The notes beneath the pieces were generated by a model, which was not told the DNA's origin, ran no database searches, and saw only the letters and a list, made by a program, of their open reading frames with translations. Below, in pieces: positions 1 through 6,793 of a stretch of DNA of 6,793 bases (positions are counted from its first letter, which is position 1; every line of letters begins with the position of its first letter). The position numbers were made by a program, and so were the translations under genes. The stretch is from an uncultured Pseudomonadota bacterium (GTDB lineage: Bacteria > Pseudomonadota > Alphaproteobacteria > RUG11792), in assembly GCA_902773285.1 (NCBI GenBank), contig CACYDS010000095.1:1-6793 (forward strand), written 5' to 3'.

Positions 1-64
1 GATAGCTCCGTTGACAAGTTGGCCTTTGACAATAATTGGGGCAGCAATATATTCAAACAACGTG
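1..64 (+). repeat. Coding direct repeat, copy 1
   Basis: These 64 bases match 274-337 at 59 positions with no gaps, an offset of exactly 273 bp (91 codons), so both copies are read in the same frame. Similarity at DNA level falls off after base 64, although a weaker protein-level match continues. The left edge of this copy may lie outside the window. Confidence 0.9.
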
Positions 65-681
65 TCATAGAAAAGATCGAAGAGAAGGAAGACGAGAACA
101 ATAACAAGAATATAATAGAAAAAGATGGAAACCAGAATAACAATGAAGAGAACAAGGCATTAATATTAAATAATCTTAAAAAACTCAACCAAGGGGTAAG
201 CAATGAAGTGAAACTTGGTAAGCTAGTAGGGGTGCATAGCTCAAGTATCTCGCATGGGGGGGCAGGAAATATCGATAGCTTCGTTGACAAGTTGGTCTTT
301 AATAATAATTTGGGCAGCAATATATTCAAACAACGTGACAAAGAAAATATGGAAGATGAGAACAAGGAGAACAAAAATCCAACTCAGATAATAAGTAGAG
401 AAGAGAGAAAAGCAATGTTAAAGGAGCTTGAGCAACTTACGCAATATTCAAGGAAATCCAATATATTGGACGATAGCCAGCTAGACATGAGTCAATCCGC
501 TTTCTTATCGAAGAATAACCGTAACAACATGCTCAACTCACAACGTATTAACCCAAAGACGACCAACTCTGTAATCAAATCAGGCGGATACCCCACATTT
601 GTCAACAATAATTTGAAGAAAAGTAATTCTAAAAGCATGAAGAAGAAAATAAGCAGCGCGCAAAATAATAATGGTGACTGA
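1..681 (+). CDS. Asn/Lys-rich repeat protein, 3' fragment (function unknown)
   Basis: I do not recognise this protein. The frame is open from base 1 to a TGA at 679-681, giving 226 residues. A TTG at 19 could be read as a start, but it lies inside a repeat unit whose second copy begins with the same six preceding residues, so the gene almost certainly starts upstream of the window. The protein is very hydrophilic, about 18% Asn, rich in Lys and Glu, with no Cys and no membrane segment or signal peptide in the visible part. Residues 1-21 recur at 92-112 (17 of 21 identical, including GSNIFKQR). A looser second match follows each copy (EENKAL...LKKLNQ near 49-64, REERKAM...LEQLTQ near 133-148), so a repeat of about 91 residues is likely. 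The C-terminus is Lys/Ser/Asn-rich and basic. A secreted or surface protein of a host-associated bacterium is possible, but this rests on composition only. It is convergent with clpB and ends in a shared terminator. Confidence 0.75.
   Translation, partial: DSSVDKLAFDNNWGSNIFKQRVIEKIEEKEDENNNKNIIEKDGNQNNNEENKALILNNLKKLNQGVSNEVKLGKLVGVHSSSISHGGAGNIDSFVDKLVFNNNLGSNIFKQRDKENMEDENKENKNPTQIISREERKAMLKELEQLTQYSRKSNILDDSQLDMSQSAFLSKNNRNNMLNSQRINPKTTNSVIKSGGYPTFVNNNLKKSNSKSMKKKISSAQNNNGD
274..337 (+). repeat. Coding direct repeat, copy 2
   Basis: This is the second copy of the 64-base in-frame repeat. The five differences from copy 1 fall in four codons, and all four change the residue (Ser to Phe, Ala to Val, Asp to Asn, Trp to Leu). 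A possible third, heavily decayed trace lies near 603-615, where an NNNL segment is encoded again, but it is too short to call. Confidence 0.9.
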
Positions 682-711
682 TGCGTCAGAGGAGTTGATG
701 GCAAAAACATT

Positions 712-742
712 AAGAGCGTTGCGGGCAATCCGCAATGCTCTT
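712..742. terminator. Bidirectional intrinsic terminator between gene 1 and clpB
   Basis: Bases 712-724 pair with 730-742 around a five-base loop (725-729). The stem has 13 pairs with a single G-T wobble (718/736) and a GC-rich top. T's follow the stem on the + strand (743-748, interrupted by one G). An A tract at 702-706 provides a U tract for - strand transcripts. It sits 30 bp after the stop of the + strand gene and about 18 bp past the clpB stop, so it can serve both convergent genes. Confidence 0.9.
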
Positions 743-760
743 TTGTTTACATAGATTTAT

Positions 761-3307
761 TTATTGGATTTGTATCTCGGCGTTTTTGTACACAACGGAA
801 TAGTCGGTATCCGGAGTGATCTCGCCAGAAATGATAAACTTTGCAATTTGAGCCTCAAGGTTCTTCTGAATTGCGCGTTTTAGCGGACGTGCGCCATATA
901 TTGGGTCATAGCCGATTTCGCACAACCAGTTCTTAACGCTATTATCAAATTTTATTTTTATTTGATGTTGTTCAAGACGCCTCGTCAGTTCTTTTAGCTG
1001 AATGTCGACGATTTTACCCATATCTTCTTTAGATAGACCGTTGAAAACGACGATTTCATCCAGACGATTTATCAATTCAGGACGCATTGTCGCCTGCAAT
1101 TTTTCGAGTACTTTTTTCTGAATATCTGATTTTTTGCTCTTTTTATCCAGGAAGTATTCTGATCCAATATTTGAAGTCAGTATTATTACTGTGTTTTTAA
1201 AATTCACATTCTTGCCAAGTCCATCTGTCAAATGCCCTTCGTCCAAAATTTGCAATAAGATGTTGAAAACATCGCTATGCGCTTTCTCAATTTCGTCAAA
1301 GAGCACAACCGAATATGGACGTCTCCGAATCGCTTCAGTCAATTCCCCACCTTTTTCATAACCGACATAGCCTGGGGGAGCTCCAATTAATCTGGAGACT
1401 GCGTGCTTTTCCATATATTCGGACATATCAATACGAACCATGCTATTCTTGTCATCGAACAAAAACAATGCCAATGCTTTAGAAAGCTCTGTTTTTCCAA
1501 CCCCAGTTGATCCGAGGAACAGGAATGAGCCTATTGGACGATTAGGATCGGATATTCCGGCACGAGAACGTCGTATGCAATCTGCAATGGCACTTATTGC
1601 CTCGCTTTGCCCGACTACCGATTCTTCCAGCTTTGTTTCAATGTTAAGCAATCGCTCCTTATCGCTCATCAACATTTTATCAACTGGAATACCTGTCCAG
1701 CGCGAAACAACGAGGGCTATATCATCTTCGGTTACCTCGTTCTTTGTGGCTTTTTGAGATTGCTCATTTTGAAGCGCGGATAACTTCGTTTCTAAAGGTG
1801 GTATTTGTCCATATAGAATCTCTCCAGCTTGCGCAAAATCACCATTTCGTTGGGCTATTTCGGCATTAGTTCTCAAGCTATCAAGTTTTTCTTTAATTGC
1901 CTTTATTTCCTCCAAATGCGCCTTTTCCTTATTCCAATTTTCATTTAACTTTTTCGAATCTTCCTCCAATATGGCTAGCTCATTTTTGATTTTTTCCAAG
2001 CGCTCCTTCGAATTTTTGTCACTTTCTTTCTTCAGACCTTCACTTTCTATCCGAAGTTGCATAATCTTTCTGTCCAATTCGTCGATGTTTTCAGGTTTGG
2101 AATCGATAACCATCTTAAGTCGACTAGCCGCCTCATCCATGAGGTCTATGGCCTTATCAGGAAGAAATCTTTCACTGATATATCTGTTCGAATAAGTACA
2201 TGCAGCGACAACCGCTGAATCACTAATTCTGACACCGTGATGCAGTTCATACCTCTCCTTCAGTCCCCGCAAGATAGAAATTGAATCGATAACCGATGGT
2301 TCATTAACGAAGACTGGCTGAAAGCGTCTAGCAAATGCCGTATCTTTTTCGATATATTGGCGATACTCGTCCAAAGTCGTTGAGCCAATACAACGCAATT
2401 CACCACGAGCCAACATTGGTTTCAGCATATTAGACGCATCCATAGCTCCATCAGCTTTGCCGGCTCCAACTAGGGTATGAATTTCATCAATAAAAAGTAT
2501 GACATCATTAGCCTCACCAACCTCTTTTAGGAGTGCTTTTAGCCTTTCCTCAAAATCTCCTCTAAACTTTGCACCCGCCAAGAGCGATCCTAAATCTAGA
2601 GACATTATGCGCTTGTTTTTTATAGAATCAGGAACGTCGTTTTTAATTATGCGTTGTGCTAATCCTTCTGCAATCGCTGTTTTTCCGACGCCCGGTTCAC
2701 CTATTAAAATAGGATTGTTTTTCGTACGTCTAGACAGAACTTGCATAGCCCTGCGAATTTCTTCATCTCGTCCAATAACCGGATCTAGCTTTCCTTCACT
2801 TGCCGCTTTCGTTAAATCCGTTGCATATTTGTTTAAAGCATCAAATCCTGCTTCGGCATTTTCGCTATCGATTGTTTTTCCCATACGTATTTTACCTATC
2901 TTCCTTTCTAATAAATCAAGATTTCCCCCACATTTTAAGTATAGCTCCTTTAGTGGTGAGTTGGAGAGCGAGTTAACCAATAAATTGTCCAAACTTACGT
3001 ACTTGTCATGTTGCCGTTCGGCCTTTTCTTTACATTGCTGAAAAATTGCATTTACTTCAGAAGACAAAAATACCTCATCGGAACCTTCAACTTTGGGTAA
3101 AGTATCTACTTTTTTATTAACTTCTGTCTCAAATTCCCGTAAATTTATACCTTCAAAAGCTTTGGAAATCACGCTTTCAGATCTATGTTGTAAAAAACTC
3201 TTTGCTAAATGAAGCAACGTTATTTGCTGATGATGTTGTGATTGAGCAATTTCAATCGCCGTCTGCAAGACCGCTAGTGTTGCATTAGTCATATTGCTTT
3301 GCGTCAT
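761..3307 (-). CDS. clpB: ATP-dependent protein disaggregase ClpB
   Basis: ClpB is a hexameric cytosolic AAA+ chaperone that works with DnaK to pull polypeptides out of aggregates. With the chosen start it has 848 residues (E. coli ClpB has 857). Domains in order: Clp N-domain (about 1-140); first AAA+ module with Walker A GEPGVGKT 203-210, Walker B ending DE at 274-275 and arginine pair 327-328; coiled-coil middle domain about 394-519, which separates ClpB from ClpA and ClpC; second AAA+ module with Walker A GSTGVGKT 599-606, Walker B ending DE 671-672, pore loop GYVGY 646-650, sensor 1 near TSN 711-713 and sensor 2 GARPLKR 805-811. No ClpP-binding IGL/IGF loop is evident. I chose ATG 3305-3307 because AAAGGT lies six bases upstream and the N-terminus then aligns with the family. 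ATG 3338-3340, preceded by GGTGG, would add 11 residues. Pore loop 1 reads KFRG rather than the usual KYRG. It lies downstream of murE on the same strand but probably has its own promoter. Confidence 0.97.
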   Translation of the reverse strand: MTQSNMTNATLAVLQTAIEIAQSQHHQQITLLHLAKSFLQHRSESVISKAFEGINLREFETEVNKKVDTLPKVEGSDEVFLSSEVNAIFQQCKEKAERQHDKYVSLDNLLVNSLSNSPLKELYLKCGGNLDLLERKIGKIRMGKTIDSENAEAGFDALNKYATDLTKAASEGKLDPVIGRDEEIRRAMQVLSRRTKNNPILIGEPGVGKTAIAEGLAQRIIKNDVPDSIKNKRIMSLDLGSLLAGAKFRGDFEERLKALLKEVGEANDVILFIDEIHTLVGAGKADGAMDASNMLKPMLARGELRCIGSTTLDEYRQYIEKDTAFARRFQPVFVNEPSVIDSISILRGLKERYELHHGVRISDSAVVAACTYSNRYISERFLPDKAIDLMDEAASRLKMVIDSKPENIDELDRKIMQLRIESEGLKKESDKNSKERLEKIKNELAILEEDSKKLNENWNKEKAHLEEIKAIKEKLDSLRTNAEIAQRNGDFAQAGEILYGQIPPLETKLSALQNEQSQKATKNEVTEDDIALVVSRWTGIPVDKMLMSDKERLLNIETKLEESVVGQSEAISAIADCIRRSRAGISDPNRPIGSFLFLGSTGVGKTELSKALALFLFDDKNSMVRIDMSEYMEKHAVSRLIGAPPGYVGYEKGGELTEAIRRRPYSVVLFDEIEKAHSDVFNILLQILDEGHLTDGLGKNVNFKNTVIILTSNIGSEYFLDKKSKKSDIQKKVLEKLQATMRPELINRLDEIVVFNGLSKEDMGKIVDIQLKELTRRLEQHQIKIKFDNSVKNWLCEIGYDPIYGARPLKRAIQKNLEAQIAKFIISGEITPDTDYSVVYKNAEIQIQ

Positions 3308-3372
3308 GTGATTACCTTTCATCGAGTTTTTCAATTTCATTGTAGCACCACCGAACTGTTTTTAATTTTTAA

Positions 3373-3405
3373 AAAATGGCAATTTTTTTGCTAAGATACT
3401 CAATG
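3373..3405 (-). promoter_or_regulatory. Weak candidate RpoH-type promoter of clpB
   Basis: On the - strand, ATTGAG (3404-3399) resembles the heat-shock -35 element CTTGAA. After 17 bases, a TGCCATTTT stretch (3381-3373) resembles the -10 element CCCCATTTA. The spacing is at the long end for this sigma factor and both boxes have mismatches. ClpB is a classic heat-shock regulon member, which makes such a promoter expected, but the match alone is weak. Confidence 0.22.
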
Positions 3406-3440
3406 TTGTTTCAACTATAGTGGACCGTAAATTTGGATAT

Positions 3441-3467
3441 AAAAAAATTTCTGCCGAACTGCCGAAA
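3441..3467 (-). terminator. Probable intrinsic terminator of murE
   Basis: Read on the - strand 13 bases past the murE stop, 3467-3448 can fold with a 4 bp TTTC/GAAA stem, a G-A mismatch, two GC pairs and a six-base AGTTCG loop. Seven T's follow directly (3447-3441). The stem is short and imperfect, so strength is uncertain, but its position and the T run fit murE termination before clpB. Confidence 0.4.
3451..3466. repeat. Perfect 8-bp tandem duplication in the murE-clpB gap
   Basis: CTGCCGAA occurs twice head to tail (3451-3458 and 3459-3466). The related octamer CCGAACTG occurs across the junction (3454-3461) and again at 3351-3358, just upstream of clpB. The duplication also supplies most of the candidate murE terminator hairpin. 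Confidence 0.8.
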
Positions 3468-3479
3468 GATAAAATTTTA

Positions 3480-4895
3480 TTAGAATGCTAATATCTCTTC
3501 TTGGTCGCTAAAATGCACAGATGTCGTTCCATAAATTTGACAAGTTTCATGTCCTTTGCCCATAATTGCAACGATATCTCCCTGACTCACTATCGATAGC
3601 GCGTAATAAATTGCTTCGCTCCGATTGCCAATTTCGATAGCACCTTGGCATGACTCGAGAATTTGTTTCCTAATTTCTTCTGGCGATTCCTGTCGTGGAT
3701 TGTCGTCTGTGACGATGCATATATCGGCTAGTTGCGAAGCAATTCTTCCCATCTCTGGACGTTTGGTTATATCTCTGTTCCCCCCGCACCCAAAAACGCA
3801 AATAAGGCGTCCTTTGCACACCTTTTTAAAACACTTTAGTGCAGTTTCGAGTCCCTCCGCCGTATGGGCAAAATCAACATAGACTTCTCCGCCATTAAGT
3901 GTTCTTACGTGTTCCATCCGTCCAGTAAGCGATTTTATTTTCGGAAGGGCGTCCGCTATGGCGGGGGCACTTAGTCCAGACGCCAGCGCAAGAGCAACTG
4001 CGCATAAGATATTCATTAACTGAAAAATCCCAAGCAATTTAATTTCAATTTGTCGGAACACTTCGGTTCCGCATACTAAATCAAAAACTACATTATCTGA
4101 GTATTCACGGATATTCCTTGCTTTTACAAAATTTTTATCATTCATTCCAAAGGCAATAATGTTGTTATTATATTTCGATACTTTCTGATAAATTTCTGGA
4201 AAATCAAAAGAAATAACAGCAGGTTTATCTGATGGCAGAATTTCCTGAAAGAGCTTTAACTTTGTTGCTAAATAAGCTTCTTTCGTTTTGTGATAATCCA
4301 GATGATCCGATGCCAGATTTGTAAACGCTGCTGCCGTTAAAGTTGCACTGTAGCACCGCTTTTGCTCTAAGGCGTGGCTTGACGCTTCAAAAACGCAATG
4401 GTTTACATTTTGGGCGACAAGGTACTCCATTATCATATGAAATGTAACTGGATCCGGAGTTGTTAGGTTTGGTATTGTAATGTTTTCTGGAGAGACAGAT
4501 TTTTGTTCAATGAATAGTCCTAAAGTTCCGAGATTAGATGACTTAATACCAGAATATGTCCAAATTTGGCTTAAAAAATGAGCAACGGAACTTTTCCCAT
4601 TTGTTCCTGTGACAGCTATGCAAATTTCTGGCTGATTAGGATACAGAAAGCGAGATAATTTTGATGCTATTAACCGGGCATCAGGGATTGTAAACACTTT
4701 TTTAGTATCTAGTTGCAGGGTATCAGATTTTTCTGCAAACACAATTCCAGCTCCTTTTTGCAAGGCGTCAGAAATATTTGCTTCAATATTTTGGCAAGGT
4801 ATAGCAACAAAAATATCTCCAGGTTTAACAAATTTGGAATTTATTTGTATGTTTTTCACTATATGACCCCAAAACCGTTGGGACAAGATTTTCAT
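3480..4895 (-). CDS. murE: UDP-MurNAc-L-Ala-D-Glu:meso-DAP ligase MurE
   Basis: MurE is the cytosolic ATP-dependent Mur ligase that adds the third stem-peptide residue to UDP-MurNAc-L-Ala-D-Glu during peptidoglycan precursor synthesis. The protein has 471 residues, slightly shorter than E. coli MurE (495) because the N-terminal arm is short. Visible motifs: VKPGDIFVA in the substrate-binding N-domain (23-31), ATP-binding TGTNGKSS 96-103, LTTPD 144-148, ASSHALEQ 171-178, DHLDYH 197-202, the lysine expected to be carbamylated at 212, ligase motif DFAHT 341-345 (usually YAHT), GCGGNRD 369-375, DNPR 398-401 and MGKGHE 445-450. DNPR is the signature of meso-diaminopimelate rather than lysine specificity. 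The ATG at 4893-4895 has no clear Shine-Dalgarno sequence, but no longer N-terminus is needed for the fold. It is divergent from waaA with 48 bp between the starts. It stands alone rather than beside murF, mraY or ftsI in the visible region. Confidence 0.97.
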   Translation of the reverse strand: MKILSQRFWGHIVKNIQINSKFVKPGDIFVAIPCQNIEANISDALQKGAGIVFAEKSDTLQLDTKKVFTIPDARLIASKLSRFLYPNQPEICIAVTGTNGKSSVAHFLSQIWTYSGIKSSNLGTLGLFIEQKSVSPENITIPNLTTPDPVTFHMIMEYLVAQNVNHCVFEASSHALEQKRCYSATLTAAAFTNLASDHLDYHKTKEAYLATKLKLFQEILPSDKPAVISFDFPEIYQKVSKYNNNIIAFGMNDKNFVKARNIREYSDNVVFDLVCGTEVFRQIEIKLLGIFQLMNILCAVALALASGLSAPAIADALPKIKSLTGRMEHVRTLNGGEVYVDFAHTAEGLETALKCFKKVCKGRLICVFGCGGNRDITKRPEMGRIASQLADICIVTDDNPRQESPEEIRKQILESCQGAIEIGNRSEAIYYALSIVSQGDIVAIMGKGHETCQIYGTTSVHFSDQEEILAF

Positions 4896-4943
4896 ATGGT
4901 ATCATAATCACTAGGGAAATCGTCTCAGTTTTGAAGATTTGAA
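4896..4943. promoter_or_regulatory. Divergent murE/waaA promoter region
   Basis: Only 48 bp separate the two divergent start codons, so promoters for both genes must lie here or extend into the neighbouring coding ends. On the + strand CATAAT (4903-4908), with TTGGGA (4878-4883) 19 bases earlier, is a weak sigma-70-like pair for waaA; the spacer is long. On the - strand TATGAT is close to a -10 box but lies only five bases before the murE ATG, which would give an almost leaderless message. No operator palindrome is visible. Confidence 0.3.
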
Positions 4944-6242
4944 ATGTTATTCTTGGCAATAATTTTAGTCGCGTTATACCTTGTATTACGCTTTGCTCCC
5001 AAAAAACTTTTGAGATTTTTAAGCCCACTTTTCATTCCATTTGTGAAGATTTGCATTGCGTTCAGAATAAAAAGGGGACTTGAAAACAAACTCAGAATAG
5101 CAGAAAGATTTGGGTTACCTTCGCAAAAGCGTCCAAGCGGCAAATTGATTTGGATACATGCGGTAAGCGTCGGTGAAACATTGTCGGTTATCCCCATAAT
5201 CAACGAAATAAAACGACAAAAGCCAGATGTTTCAATCTTGCTTACTACGATGACTATAACTGCGGCTCAGCAGGTTGAACAGCGGCTGGCAAACAAGGTA
5301 ATTCACCAATTTATTCCGTTTGATATTTTTTCCTGGACCAGGCGATTTGTGAAATATTGGAAGCCGTCAATAGCTATGTTTGTCGAATCCGAACTTTGGC
5401 CAAATACGCTTTTTTATCTCAATGAAAAAAATATCCCTATCTATCTCCTGAATGCGCGGGTATCCAAGCGTTCTCTGGTGCGAATGTTTTTTGCAAAGAA
5501 ATATTTGGGGCTTTTGCCATTCAGTTTGTTTTCTGGGGTTTTTACAACATCAGTTGAAATGAAAAATGCGACTGAACTTCTGGGGGCTCACAATGTACGA
5601 ATTTTGCCAAATTTAAAATTTGTATCTGATAAATTGCCGGTTAATGAAACAAATAGGAAACGACTAGCTTATAAAATATCGAAACGTAAAGCCTGGATTG
5701 CGGTCAGTACTCATCCGGGCGAAGAAACGCTAATCGTGCGGGCCCATAAGATGATAAGGCAGGAAATACCTGATATCCTAACGATAATAGCTATCCGTCA
5801 TCCATCCAGAGTTTCCGAAGTTTGCTCCTTAGGCGCAGATGAAGAATTGTCCGTTTCCATTTATTCTGAGACGATGCAAAATCGCAAGCATATTAGTGAA
5901 GATTTACTTGTAATAGATGAAATGGGATGTTTAGGTGAATTTTTTGAAATTGTAGATACCGTTCTAGTTTGCGGCAGTCTAATTCCAGGTATTGGAGGGC
6001 ATAATTTTCTCGAACCACTAAACTTCGATTGTGATGTCGCTATTGGAAGATATATTGAGAATTTTAAGGATATTTATCCTTATGTGAAAGATTTTTGCAC
6101 GCAAGTGAATACGGCTTCTGAGATAAAGGATTTTGTAGTGAAATCAGTGCGGGCACCTAAGCGCTCTATAAGTCATATCACGACGTTAAACTTCAAACTA
6201 GAGTGGGAAAAAGCGCTGAAGGAAATACTAGATATATCTTAG
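4944..6242 (+). CDS. waaA: 3-deoxy-D-manno-octulosonic acid transferase (WaaA/KdtA)
   Basis: This GT30 glycosyltransferase transfers Kdo from CMP-Kdo to the lipid A precursor on the cytoplasmic face of the inner membrane, an essential step in making minimal lipopolysaccharide. It has 432 residues (E. coli 425). Residues 1-16 form a hydrophobic anchor followed by a basic patch. Next come ERFG 54-57 (the Glu position used as catalytic base in the family), HAVSVGE 72-78, ESELWPN 148-154 and NARVS 170-174. The C-terminal half carries STHPGEE 255-261, RHPSR 285-289, GGHNFLEP 351-358 (often GGHNPLEP) and NFKDI 373-377. The start is the first ATG after an in-frame TGA at 4932-4934; GAAG seven bases upstream is a weak ribosome binding site. 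Whether it adds one, two or more Kdo residues cannot be told from sequence. It may be cotranscribed with the following transporter gene. Confidence 0.96.
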   Translation: MLFLAIILVALYLVLRFAPKKLLRFLSPLFIPFVKICIAFRIKRGLENKLRIAERFGLPSQKRPSGKLIWIHAVSVGETLSVIPIINEIKRQKPDVSILLTTMTITAAQQVEQRLANKVIHQFIPFDIFSWTRRFVKYWKPSIAMFVESELWPNTLFYLNEKNIPIYLLNARVSKRSLVRMFFAKKYLGLLPFSLFSGVFTTSVEMKNATELLGAHNVRILPNLKFVSDKLPVNETNRKRLAYKISKRKAWIAVSTHPGEETLIVRAHKMIRQEIPDILTIIAIRHPSRVSEVCSLGADEELSVSIYSETMQNRKHISEDLLVIDEMGCLGEFFEIVDTVLVCGSLIPGIGGHNFLEPLNFDCDVAIGRYIENFKDIYPYVKDFCTQVNTASEIKDFVVKSVRAPKRSISHITTLNFKLEWEKALKEILDIS

Positions 6243-6300
6243 ATTACTGGAGGTTTCCGGAAAGCAGTGGTACCATTGTAGCAATGGAATGTAGATTACA
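6243..6300. other. waaA-transporter spacer with palindrome and hairpin
   Basis: The 58 bp gap contains TGGAGG at 6248-6253, a strong Shine-Dalgarno-like string with no usable start at the right distance. It also holds a perfect 10 bp palindrome TTTCCGGAAA (6254-6263) and a small perfect hairpin, CCATTG (6273-6278) and CAATGG (6282-6287) around TAG. There is no T run, so it does not look like an intrinsic terminator, and readthrough into the next gene is likely. Confidence 0.45.
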
Positions 6301-6793
6301 ATGCAAATGCTAGGACTGACTATAAATAAAGAAATAAAGATTTTCAGATTGATCGCGATAATCCTCGCTGCTACATTAGCCTGGATATTCTTGAAGCCTG
6401 TCGCCGGATTGTCCGATAAAGCTCTACACATGATAATAATATTTATTGCCACGATGACCGGCGTAATGCTCGAAGTTTGCGCAACGGTTGCCTTTTTGCT
6501 CATGTCAATGCTAATTGCGAACTTAACATGTACGATTGAGGTCAAAGAGGGGTTTTGCGGATTTAGCAATATTGTGCCTTGGTTATTATTTTTAGTGTTA
6601 TCTCTAGCAACTGCAATCACAAAAACCTCTCTCGGAATGCGTCTCGCCTACATATTTATGAAATTTTTTGGGAAAGGCATAAATGGGCTATCTTATAGCA
6701 TCATTTTAACTGAACTTTTTGTTGCTCCACTCCTGCCAAGCAATACCGCAAGAGCGGCAAGTATTGGATATCCACTGGTAACTTCCCTTTCGA
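6301..6793 (+). CDS. DASS-family anion (dicarboxylate) transporter, 5' part
   Basis: The frame runs from ATG 6301 through the right edge, giving 164 residues of an integral inner-membrane carrier. This is the divalent anion:sodium symporter (DASS, CitT/SodiT1-like) family, whose members move di- or tricarboxylates or sulfate by sodium symport or exchange. Visible features: hydrophobic segments near 13-31, 41-59, 60-77 and 90-107, then a KTSLGMRLAY loop (108-117), GKG at 124-126 and PLLPSNTARA (143-152). This last segment contains the family's substrate- and ion-binding SNT motif at 147-149 in a typical SNTAR context. Family members are usually about 450-500 residues, so about one third is seen; the second SNT motif would lie outside. 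An in-frame TAG at 6292-6294 makes ATG 6301 the first start; the ATG at 6307 is an alternative. No good ribosome binding site is spaced for either. Substrate cannot be assigned; 2-oxoglutarate/malate-type exchange or citrate/tartrate-type exchange are both possible. Confidence 0.88.
   Translation, partial: MQMLGLTINKEIKIFRLIAIILAATLAWIFLKPVAGLSDKALHMIIIFIATMTGVMLEVCATVAFLLMSMLIANLTCTIEVKEGFCGFSNIVPWLLFLVLSLATAITKTSLGMRLAYIFMKFFGKGINGLSYSIILTELFVAPLLPSNTARAASIGYPLVTSLS

Noticed and set aside
19..21. TTG as the true start of the repeat protein
   Set aside because: The six codons before it are part of the repeat unit and are conserved in the second copy, so translation must begin upstream of the window.
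698..754. 18-codon reading frame beginning ATGGCAAAAACA after an AGGAG string
   Set aside because: It lies across the terminator hairpin, the AGGAG is only three bases from the ATG, and the peptide looks like translated stem sequence.
2499..3041. 180-codon open frame antisense to clpB
   Set aside because: It is complementary to conserved ClpB AAA+ coding sequence, has no recognisable domain, and long antisense frames are expected opposite a conserved gene.
3371..3389. A-rich/T-rich hairpin (AAAAAAT with ATTTTTT) upstream of clpB as a terminator
   Set aside because: The stem is only A-T pairs with a four-base loop and overlaps the candidate promoter; the T7-flanked structure at 3441-3467 is a better murE terminator.
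6228..6620. 130-codon open frame on the - strand at the right end
   Set aside because: It is opposite the DASS transporter, whose frame has clear membrane segments and the SNT motif; its apparent hydrophobicity is a by-product of the complementary strand.
1..6793. CRISPR array, tRNA/rRNA, insertion sequence or phage genes
   Set aside because: I read both strands for short spaced repeats, cloverleaf-like stems, transposase motifs and terminal inverted repeats and found none.

Overview
The window looks like a chromosomal segment of an AT-rich Gram-negative bacterium. Gram-negative identity follows from a Kdo transferase (lipopolysaccharide) beside a MurE ligase carrying the meso-diaminopimelate-type DNPR motif. 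MurE sequence style (LTTPD and FTNLASDHLDYH segments), low GC, an Asn/Lys-rich repeat protein and a DASS-type organic-anion carrier together suggest an alphaproteobacterium, possibly a host-associated Rickettsiales/Holosporales-like lineage. That placement is inference from motif style and composition, not a search result.

Layout: (1) 1-681, + strand: the 3' end of an unrecognised hydrophilic Asn/Lys/Glu-rich protein with an internal 91-residue repeat; the reading frame is open at the left edge. (2) 712-742: a strong hairpin with T tracts on both sides, a shared terminator for gene 1 and the convergent clpB. (3) 761-3307, - strand: ClpB disaggregase, essentially complete and canonical. (4) 3308-3479: gap with a probable murE terminator and a weak candidate heat-shock promoter for clpB. 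(5) 3480-4895, - strand: MurE. (6) 4896-4943: 48 bp divergent spacer. (7) 4944-6242, + strand: WaaA/KdtA. (8) 6243-6300: short spacer with a palindrome and a hairpin. (9) 6301 to the right edge, + strand: the 5' part of a DASS transporter ending shortly after its first SNT motif.

Functionally, murE and waaA are divergent envelope genes (peptidoglycan precursor and lipid A-Kdo synthesis), clpB is a stress chaperone, and the DASS carrier probably moves di- or tricarboxylates across the inner membrane. Four of the five genes are housekeeping or ordinary transport genes. I see no defence system, mobile element, CRISPR array, tRNA or rRNA. The only accessory-looking part is the repeat-protein fragment at the left end, where the two repeat copies differ only by amino-acid-changing codons and a G7 tract sits in the coding sequence. 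I do not find a convincing new multi-gene system here.
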